From NCBI GenBank assembly GCA_016278415.1, contig JADQBV010000274.1:1-40767 (forward strand): a DNA stretch of 40,767 nt, read 5' to 3'. The notes under the pieces were generated by a model. The model saw nothing but the letters and a program-made list of their open reading frames with translations. It did not search any database and had not been told where the DNA came from. Every line of letters begins with the position of its first letter. The stretch's first letter is position 1. This document shows, piece after piece, positions 34,853 through 40,767 of this stretch. The DNA is from Halanaerobiales bacterium (GTDB lineage: Bacteria > Bacillota_F > Halanaerobiia > Halanaerobiales > DTU029). The position numbers and the translations under genes are program-made.

Positions 34853-35709
34853 TGCTATCAAAAAAGATGAATAAAAGGAAGTTGATAGATAAGTTTTTTA
34901 GATATATATTTCTTGGTTTTATTGGAATTGCCTTATTAGTTTTAGCAGTTCTCCTTTATGATGTTTTTAGTGCAGGAATCCAGATGTTGGACTGGGGTTT
35001 TTTTACACGATTTGACTCTCGATTCCCTGAAAAGGCTGGTATTAAAGCTGGACTTTTTGGAACTCTCTATATTATAGCTATGATGATTCCAATTACTTTA
35101 ATAGTGGGTATTTCAACAGCACTATATTTAGAGGAATATGCCCCTAAAAATAAGTTGACAAATTTCATTCGTTTAAACATAGCTAATTTGGCTGGTGTTC
35201 CCTCTATAATTTATGGGATGTTAGGGTTGGGAATACTTGTTAGGTCTCTAGCTCTAGGTAGAAGTGTTCTAGCTGGTTCCCTTACCTTAAGCCTGCTTGT
35301 CTTGCCAGTTGTTATTGTTTCATCACAAGAGGCTATTAAAAGTGTACCTGCTTCTTTGCGAAATGCCTCCTATGCTATGGGTGCTAACCACTGGCAGACT
35401 GTTTCTAAGGTTGTAATTCCGACTTCTTTACCATCAATTATTACTGGGTTTATACTTGCTATATCCAGGGCTATTGGTGAAACTGCTCCATTAATTATGA
35501 TGGGGGCCCTTACTTTTGTGATGTTTACTCCTGAGCATATTATGGATAGTTTTACTGTTATGCCGATACAAATATTTAACTGGACTTCACTACCCAAGAA
35601 GGAATTTGAACTGGTGGCAGCGGCAGGTAGTTCAGTGTTACTTATAGTATTATTTATTCTTAATGGATTGGCCACTTTTATTCGCTACCGCTATAGTAGT
35701 AAATATTAA
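34852..35709 (+). CDS. pstA: Phosphate ABC transporter permease PstA
   Basis: Second channel subunit, 285 aa, with about six membrane segments (first FLGFIGIALLVLAVLLYDVF). Diagnostic parts: GLFGTLYIIAMMIPITLIVGISTALYLEEYAP, NIANLAGVPSIIYGMLGLG, and the EAA loop AMGANHWQTVSKVVIPTSLPSIITGFILAISRAIGETAPLIMMGA. Translation starts at GTG 34852, overlapping the pstC stop by one base, with GGGAGGTG in the end of pstC. The next gene is an alkaline phosphatase; the pstB ATPase and phoU that normally follow are not in the window. Confidence 0.94.
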   Translation: MLSKKMNKRKLIDKFFRYIFLGFIGIALLVLAVLLYDVFSAGIQMLDWGFFTRFDSRFPEKAGIKAGLFGTLYIIAMMIPITLIVGISTALYLEEYAPKNKLTNFIRLNIANLAGVPSIIYGMLGLGILVRSLALGRSVLAGSLTLSLLVLPVVIVSSQEAIKSVPASLRNASYAMGANHWQTVSKVVIPTSLPSIITGFILAISRAIGETAPLIMMGALTFVMFTPEHIMDSFTVMPIQIFNWTSLPKKEFELVAAAGSSVLLIVLFILNGLATFIRYRYSSKY

Positions 35710-35721
35710 AATAACTATTCT

Positions 35722-35757
35722 ACCCCCTGCTATTTTTTGGCGGGGGTCTTTGATTTA
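35722..35757 (+). terminator. Probable terminator after pstA
   Basis: ACCCCC-T-GC (35722-35730) pairs with GGCGGGGGT (35739-35747), one bulged base, followed by CTTTGATTT. GC-rich stem but interrupted T tract. Confidence 0.6.
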
Positions 35758-35849
35758 GTATAAGGTATATATTTTGTGGTAATTAGAGGAGGGGTTTATT
35801 CTTTGAATAAAATCAGGAGTATTAAGGCTCTAAAATTAATTGTAAATTG

Positions 35850-35924
35850 TTTACATAGCTGTTATATATATTAATAGGATATTAACAATTGCGAAACATT
35901 ATGGCAATAATTACCCTTTATAAT
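35850..35924 (+). promoter_or_regulatory. phoA promoter with PhoP box array
   Basis: TTAATA 35871, TTAACA 35882, GAAACA 35893 and GCAATA 35904 are in exact 11-base steps; TTTACA 35850 and GTTATA 35861 extend the row with a one-base slip. The last repeat ends 9 bases before -10 TATAAT (35919-35924), the same distance as at pstS and at 40713. Confidence 0.75.
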
Positions 35925-35957
35925 TAAGATGAAATCAAATTTAGGGGGGGAATTAAC

Positions 35958-37370
35958 TTGTATAAAAGAAATTTTAAGAAATTATCAGTATTACTTTTGA
36001 CAGTAGTTGTTGGGATGGTTCTCTTTGCTGGAATGGCTTTTGCTGATACACCAAAGTATGTATTTTATCTGATCGGTGATGGTATGGGTGCTTCTCAAAG
36101 ACAGGCTGCCGAGTATTTTTTGCAGGCTAAAACAGGGGATGATACAGCTAAATTAGTAATGAATCAACTTCCTATAGCAGGTATTAATACTACTCATTCT
36201 TATGATTCATTAGTAACAGACTCTGCTGCTGCCGGAACTGCCCTTGCTGCTGGATTTAAAACAAATAATGGAGTAATATCAATGCTTCCTGATGGTACTT
36301 CTGTAAAGACTCTTGTGGAAGCAGCTGAAGAAAAAGATATGGCTACAGGCCTTATTTCAACAACTAGGTTAACACATGCCACTCCTGCAGTATTTGCTTC
36401 TCACAATATGGATAGGAATGCAGAAAATGAAATAGCCTATGATTTTCTGGATAGTGGTGTTGATTTCTTTGCTGGTGGTGGATACCGTCATTTTGTTCCA
36501 CAGGATTGGCAGTGGGGTAAATCTAAGAGAAAAGACAACATTAATGTAGCTCAAGAGTTTTATAAATTAGGTTATAATGTTTTTCTTACTGAAAATGATA
36601 CAGATAAATTTAGGGCTTTCAATCCTAATGGTCAAGACAAGGTATTTGCAGCATTTACCTACAGTCATTTACCTTATGAGATTGATAGAGACAATAAAAA
36701 AGTCCCTAGTATATCAGAGATTTCTGCTAAGGGTATAGATGTACTTAGTAAATATCCCAATGGATTTTTTATGATGGTTGAAGGTGGGAGAATTGATCAT
36801 GCCTCTCATGCAAATGACCCTGTAGGAACTATTTATGATACATTAGCTTTTGATGCTGTTGTTGCAGAGGCTTATGAATTCTATAAAGACCATCCAGATG
36901 AAACCTTAATAGTAGTTGCTGGTGATCATGAAACTGGTGGTTATGGTCTGGGATTTGGTAAAAATTATTTCTTAAAAATGGATGAATTATTTGATGTAAA
37001 AGTATCTACGGCAGATACATTGCAGCGTGTATATCAGGGTAATCGTGGACAGCTATATAGCTATATATCAGCTAATTTTGGATTAAACGACTTAACAAAA
37101 AAAGAAAAGGCTAGCATAGAAAAAGCAATGGATATCGTTGATAGTAATGATAAAGAAGGTGCAAAAGAATATGGTGGTTATGATCCAGTGGCAATAGCTG
37201 TAACACATATACTTTCTGAACGAGCTAATATGTACTGGACTACATATGCTCATTCTGCCACGTCTATCCCACTTTCTGCAATTGGTGTTGGAGCAGAGAG
37301 CTTTGGTGGTTATCAAGATAATACAGAAATATGTGAATCTATGGTCTCACTTATGGACTTTGATATGTAA
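35958..37370 (+). CDS. phoA: Secreted alkaline phosphatase
   Basis: Exported phosphomonoesterase that frees phosphate from organic esters during starvation. Signal peptide residues 1-29 (hydrophobic VLLLTVVVGMVLFAGMAFA, cut before DTP). The alkaline-phosphatase metal site and nucleophile are present: D41 in LIGDGMG, S89 in VTDSAAAGTA, the GGRIDHASHANDP segment, VVAGDHETGG, and a late His in TTYAHSATSIPLSAIG. 470 aa is within the family range. The start is TTG 35958, seven bases after GGGGGGG; no ATG fits the signal peptide. A PhoP array precedes it, so it belongs to the Pho regulon with pstSCA and the Na/Pi symporter. No clear terminator follows; a fold-back repeat occupies the region downstream. 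Confidence 0.95.
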   Translation: MYKRNFKKLSVLLLTVVVGMVLFAGMAFADTPKYVFYLIGDGMGASQRQAAEYFLQAKTGDDTAKLVMNQLPIAGINTTHSYDSLVTDSAAAGTALAAGFKTNNGVISMLPDGTSVKTLVEAAEEKDMATGLISTTRLTHATPAVFASHNMDRNAENEIAYDFLDSGVDFFAGGGYRHFVPQDWQWGKSKRKDNINVAQEFYKLGYNVFLTENDTDKFRAFNPNGQDKVFAAFTYSHLPYEIDRDNKKVPSISEISAKGIDVLSKYPNGFFMMVEGGRIDHASHANDPVGTIYDTLAFDAVVAEAYEFYKDHPDETLIVVAGDHETGGYGLGFGKNYFLKMDELFDVKVSTADTLQRVYQGNRGQLYSYISANFGLNDLTKKEKASIEKAMDIVDSNDKEGAKEYGGYDPVAIAVTHILSERANMYWTTYAHSATSIPLSAIGVGAESFGGYQDNTEICESMVSLMDFDM

Positions 37371-37395
37371 TTATATGTAAGCAGAGTCAAAGTTG

Positions 37396-37649
37396 AATAT
37401 TTTGGATCATCTCCATAACAGTTGGTAATATACCTAGATATTTTGCTATTTAACTGAATGAATTTAAAAAGTCTCCAGTTACGACTGAATGCAAGAAGCT
37501 GGTTAACAAAATTTTGTCTGAGCATAGCGAGTTTAATTTTGTTGCTTCTTAATTGAGGGAGTAAGTGGGGTTTAGACTTTTTCATGAATGAAGTAATAGC
37601 AAAATTGTCGGACATTTCCCACCAACGGAAAAGGAGATGAACCAATATT
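37396..37649 (+). repeat. Fold-back repeat, copy B (MITE-like)
   Basis: A 254-base element with terminal inverted repeats: 37396-37425 against 37622-37649 (AATATT, GG-TCATCTCC and GTTGG shared, about 23 of 28 aligned positions by eye). The central hairpin pairs AACAAAATT (37505-37513) with AATTTTGTT (37535-37543) and AAGAAGC (37493-37499) with GCTTCTT (37544-37550), leaving a 5-base bulge. It fills most of the 373-base gap after phoA. No convincing gene lies inside; the minus-strand frame 37313-37645 runs across it and into phoA. Confidence 0.75.
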
Positions 37650-37676
37650 TTAAGTATAGATATAAGATTATAATAT

Positions 37677-37706
37677 GTGAACAGGGGATATTAATCTCCT
37701 GTTCAC
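37677..37706 (+). other. Strong hairpin ahead of the YibE/F gene
   Basis: GTGAACAGGGGAT (37677-37689) pairs with ATCTCCTGTTCAC (37694-37706) in a 13-bp stem (one G-U) with a 4-base loop. No T run follows on either strand. The arm CTCCTGTTCA also occurs in the terminator at 15944-15979. It may end phoA transcription weakly or act in the leader of the next gene. Confidence 0.5.
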
Positions 37707-37743
37707 TATTTAAGCTGAAAAGATAGGTCAGGGTGGAGATTAT

Positions 37744-38880
37744 ATGAATAGAAAAAGGGTTTCTGCACTAATGATATTATTTATTATAATTATAATCTTT
37801 ATGTTTTTTATGACTAATCAAGAGTCTGTTGAAATTAAGGGTAAGGTATTAAAAGTGGATAATAGCGATCTTATTCAGTCCAATATTTCAAGTATTGGGA
37901 CACAGTGGTTGAGTGTTGAAATATTAGAAGGAGAAAATAAAGGGGAAATTGTTCAGGCTTCAAATTCCTTAATGGGTCAGCTAGAAATTGACAATGTTTT
38001 TAGGAGAAATGACACTATTTTGATTGCAGTAGATAAAAAAAATGGAATTATTACTAGGGCCATAGCAGTTGATAAATATAGAACAAATTGGGAACTTATA
38101 CTTTTTTTATTATTTGTAGTTTTATTAGTACTTTATGGTCTAGATATAGGTTTAAAAGCCATCTTCTCATTTATTGCAAGTTTGTTTATAATCTGGAAGG
38201 TACTTTTGCCAGGACTTCTTAATGGCGAAAATCCCCTATTTTTTGTTTCATTGATACTTATATTATTATCTGCAATTATAATCTTCTCTATAGCTGGTTT
38301 TAGTAAAAAAGGTGTTTCTGCCTTTTGTGGTACTATTACTGGTTTAATTGTGACTATTTTTATAACAGTGTTTTTTGGTAGTAAATTGGAATTATACGGA
38401 TTCACAGCACCATATGCCCAGACATTAATGATAAATCATATGTCAGTTGATATAAAGTCGATTTTTTATGCATCGATAGTAATCGGGGCTTCTGGAGCAG
38501 CCATGGATATAGCTATGGATATTTCAGCTTCAATGTCAGAAATTATGGAGAAAAAACCTGAGATATCATATCAAGAACTTCTGCAGTCTGGTTTTAATGT
38601 AGGTAGGGCAGTTATTGGTACAATGACAACCACACTTTTGTTGGCATATTCAGGGGGCTATCTTACTTTATTAATGCTTTTCCTGACCAAGAGTTCTAGC
38701 TATACCAGAATTTTTAATTATAAAATAGTTGCTGCTGAAGTTTTAAGAACTGTAACAGGGAGTATAGGTTTGGTTATGGTTGCACCTATTACAGCATTTA
38801 TTGCTGCCTGGATACTTAAAACAAACTTCAATGAGGTGATATTGTGTATCAAACAGAAAGTAATAGAATTGAGGAATTAA
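37744..38880 (+). CDS. YibE/F family membrane protein
   Basis: A 378-residue membrane protein of the YibE/F family, whose transport substrate is not established. Residues 7-24 form an N-terminal membrane anchor, residues 25-112 a beta-rich extracytoplasmic domain (VEIKGKVLKVDNSD; WLSVEILEGENKGEIVQASN). About seven membrane helices follow from residue 115, including the family core SIFYASIVIGASGAAMDIAMDISASMSEI and NVGRAVIGTMTTTLLLAYSGGYLTLLM. The start follows CAGGGTGGAG. Its last 37 bases overlap the start of the EAL-CBS-GGDEF gene, whose ribosome site lies inside this frame, so the two are translationally coupled. Confidence 0.9.
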   Translation: MNRKRVSALMILFIIIIIFMFFMTNQESVEIKGKVLKVDNSDLIQSNISSIGTQWLSVEILEGENKGEIVQASNSLMGQLEIDNVFRRNDTILIAVDKKNGIITRAIAVDKYRTNWELILFLLFVVLLVLYGLDIGLKAIFSFIASLFIIWKVLLPGLLNGENPLFFVSLILILLSAIIIFSIAGFSKKGVSAFCGTITGLIVTIFITVFFGSKLELYGFTAPYAQTLMINHMSVDIKSIFYASIVIGASGAAMDIAMDISASMSEIMEKKPEISYQELLQSGFNVGRAVIGTMTTTLLLAYSGGYLTLLMLFLTKSSSYTRIFNYKIVAAEVLRTVTGSIGLVMVAPITAFIAAWILKTNFNEVILCIKQKVIELRN

Positions 38881-40628
38881 AAAAAATTATTGAAAATAGT
38901 AATATAAGGATAGTTTTCCAGCCAATATTAAGTTTGAAAAATGGAGAAATTCTTGGCTATGAGGCCTTGAGCAGAGGTCCTGTAGGTAGTTTTTTTGAGA
39001 ATCCTCTAAACCTATTCAACTTTGCAAAAGAACATGATATGCTCTTTCAATTAGAAAAAGTTGCAAGAGAAAAGGCCTTACAGGCAGCCAGAAACATTGG
39101 GCCTAATTTAAAGATTTTTATTAATGTTGATCCCCATGTAATTTATGATAAGACTTTTAAGAGTGGTGTGACCAGAAATTATTTAAAAGATTTATCTCTT
39201 TCAGAAAAAAATATAGTAATAGAACTTACCGAAAGAACATTTATTGAAGATTTTAAGGCATTTAAATTATCATTAGATCATTATAGAGAACAAGGATTTA
39301 ATATTGCTATTGATGATACTGGGGCAGGATATTCAGGGCTACAATCTATAGTCTCTTTACCCTTTGATTTTATAAAGATTGATCGTTCCCTAGTTTCCGA
39401 TATAGATATAGACCCTGTAAAACAGGCTTTGCTAGAGGCATTTATTAAGTTTAGTAGAAGAATTAATTCGCGAATAATTGCAGAAGGGATAGAAACAAGG
39501 GAAGAATTAGAAATATTAATAGATTTGGGAGTAGATTATGGGCAAGGCTTTGTAATTGCTAGACCAAATAACATATTGAGGAAAAAATTTGTAATCCAAG
39601 AATTTATTAAGGAAAAGAACACAAAAGATCAGACAAGATTAGATAGCTCCCAAATAGGAGAGATAGCACTTATTGATGTTACGGTCCAAGCTGATACGGA
39701 AACAGGGAAGGTAGTCCAGGTCTTTGAGAATAATGAACATATTCAAAGTGTAATTATAGTAAATTGTAATAAACCTGTTGGAATAGTAATGAGAGATAAA
39801 TTATATTATAGGCTTGGTACTAAGTATGGTTATGCTGTATATATGGATAGACCTGTTAAACTTATTATGAATGATAATCCGATGATAGTGGATTATAAAA
39901 CTGCTATTTATGATGTCTCCCAAATGGTAGTTGCCAGAGAACAGACGAATATATATGACTCTATTATCGTTATTCGTGACGGAGAATACTATGGTTCTGT
40001 ATCTATTAAAAGTCTTCTGGAGCAGGTTTCTAGATTGCAGATTGAGGAGGCCAAACAGCGCAACCCCCTTACGGATTTACCAGGTAATCCTGTAATAGAA
40101 CATGAAATAAATATACGTCTTAAACAGAATAGAAAGTTTTCTGTTCTTTATTTGGATTTGGATAATTTTAAACCTTATAATGATTGTTATGGATATAAGA
40201 TGGGCGATAAGATTATTATCTTAAGCTCAGAAATATTACTAAAATCAATAGAGGGGTTGGGGAATACGGATGACTTTATTGGTCATATTGGGGGAGATGA
40301 TTTTGTTATAATCACCACTCCAGATAGGGATCTAGAAATTAGTAAATATATTATTAATATGTTTGATAATTGTATTAAAGAATATCTTAATAATAATGAT
40401 AAAAATCGCGGCTATTATGTGTGCTCAGATAGGCAGGGATGTTTATCTAAAATCCCTCTTACAGCAATATCTATTGCAATAGTTAGTAATGAAAATAGTA
40501 GTTTTGAGAATCACCTTCAAATCAGTGATATAGCTGCAGAGGTTAAAAAGATTGCCAAGGAAAAAGAAGGGAGTAGTTTTGTAAAAGAGTCGGGTGACAA
40601 TAAGGAAGTTATGGTTCATGGTATATAG
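38844..40628 (+). CDS. EAL - CBS pair - GGDEF cyclic-di-GMP protein
   Basis: Cytoplasmic 594-residue c-di-GMP protein. Residues 15-245 are an EAL phosphodiesterase domain with every key residue: E40-A41-L42, N94 (NVDPH), E127/E130 (ELTER), D157-D158 (DDTGAG), K178, E214 (AEGIET) and Q234. Residues 265-395 form a CBS pair, which usually binds adenine nucleotides. Residues 405-580 form a GGDEF cyclase domain with GGDDF at 483-487 (allowed form); the inhibitory RxxD site is not kept (NTDD at 474-477). Both activities are therefore plausible, with the CBS pair as switch. GTG start with GAGGTGAT upstream, 37 bases inside the YibE/F gene. No transmembrane segment. Confidence 0.92.
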   Translation: MYQTESNRIEELKKIIENSNIRIVFQPILSLKNGEILGYEALSRGPVGSFFENPLNLFNFAKEHDMLFQLEKVAREKALQAARNIGPNLKIFINVDPHVIYDKTFKSGVTRNYLKDLSLSEKNIVIELTERTFIEDFKAFKLSLDHYREQGFNIAIDDTGAGYSGLQSIVSLPFDFIKIDRSLVSDIDIDPVKQALLEAFIKFSRRINSRIIAEGIETREELEILIDLGVDYGQGFVIARPNNILRKKFVIQEFIKEKNTKDQTRLDSSQIGEIALIDVTVQADTETGKVVQVFENNEHIQSVIIVNCNKPVGIVMRDKLYYRLGTKYGYAVYMDRPVKLIMNDNPMIVDYKTAIYDVSQMVVAREQTNIYDSIIVIRDGEYYGSVSIKSLLEQVSRLQIEEAKQRNPLTDLPGNPVIEHEINIRLKQNRKFSVLYLDLDNFKPYNDCYGYKMGDKIIILSSEILLKSIEGLGNTDDFIGHIGGDDFVIITTPDRDLEISKYIINMFDNCIKEYLNNNDKNRGYYVCSDRQGCLSKIPLTAISIAIVSNENSSFENHLQISDIAAEVKKIAKEKEGSSFVKESGDNKEVMVHGI

Positions 40629-40712
40629 ACATTTGGATTATCAGTAATAGCAAAAATAATCGGCCGTTACCACCTACTAAAGTGAAGAATAACCAGATAA
40701 TTAATCTCTTTG

Positions 40713-40766
40713 TTAACCTCCATTTAACATTTTTGTAACATAAATTTAACATAAGCTTGTTATACT
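40713..40766 (+). promoter_or_regulatory. PhoP box array and promoter for a gene beyond the window
   Basis: TTAACC 40713, TTAACA 40724, GTAACA 40735 and TTAACA 40746 are in exact 11-base steps, and the last ends 9 bases before TATACT (40761-40766). This is the cleanest Pho array in the window, and it points to the right, so the next gene should be phosphate-regulated. Confidence 0.85.
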
Positions 40767-40767
40767 A

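Noticed and set aside
37313..37645. 110-codon minus-strand frame after phoA
   Set aside because: It overlaps the 3' end of phoA and the fold-back repeat copy B, with no ribosome site or family resemblance.

Overview
The window is AT-rich, gene-dense bacterial chromosome with Shine-Dalgarno sequences, TTG/GTG starts and U-tailed terminators typical of low-GC Firmicutes. Two observations narrow it further. The sporulation/housekeeping block ksgA-ykuK-yabG-veg marks a spore-forming lineage. The phosphate-binding protein PstS has a plain cleavable signal peptide with no lipobox cysteine, as expected of a cell with a periplasm. A diderm anaerobic spore-former of the Halanaerobiales type would fit; this is inference from gene content, not a database match. 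No rRNA, tRNA, CRISPR array, prophage or intact insertion sequence was seen.

Layout. (1) 1-2494: a truncated LytS/YesM-type sensor kinase and its YesN-type AraC-family response regulator. (2) 2495-11250: an L-arabinose locus, araM - araR - araB - araD - araA - abfA, with an AraR-type operator overlapping the promoter ahead of araM. It would release arabinose from arabino-oligosaccharides in the cytoplasm (AbfA) and convert it through ribulose and ribulose-5-P to xylulose-5-P (AraA, AraB, AraD). A fold-back repeat sits between araM and araR. (3) 11251-16787: an ACT/PFL (UPF0210) pair, an anaerobic sulfatase-maturase-like radical SAM protein with a SEC-C tail, an MFS transporter, and two small unknown membrane-anchored proteins on the minus strand. 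(4) 16788-19963: ksgA, ykuK-like, yabG and veg, the last behind tandem strong promoters. (5) 20168-28224: a trypsin-like protease, a GH18 protein and three glycosyltransferase genes, two of them carrying degenerate GT2 domains. (6) 28225-37370: a phosphate-starvation locus with a Na/Pi symporter, phoPR, pstSCA (no pstB or phoU here) and a secreted alkaline phosphatase. (7) 37371-40767: a second fold-back repeat, a YibE/F membrane protein overlapping an EAL-CBS-GGDEF protein, and at the very edge a further Pho-type promoter facing a gene outside the window.

The most notable signals are: a dispersed fold-back element in three places whose central hairpin keeps pairing while its outer arm sequence is completely changed; PhoP-box arrays with strict 11-bp spacing and a fixed 9-bp distance to the -10 box at three promoters; a Pst transporter without its ATPase, together with an orphan Pho promoter at the edge; and a glycosyltransferase cluster whose two GT2 modules have lost their catalytic aspartate motifs.
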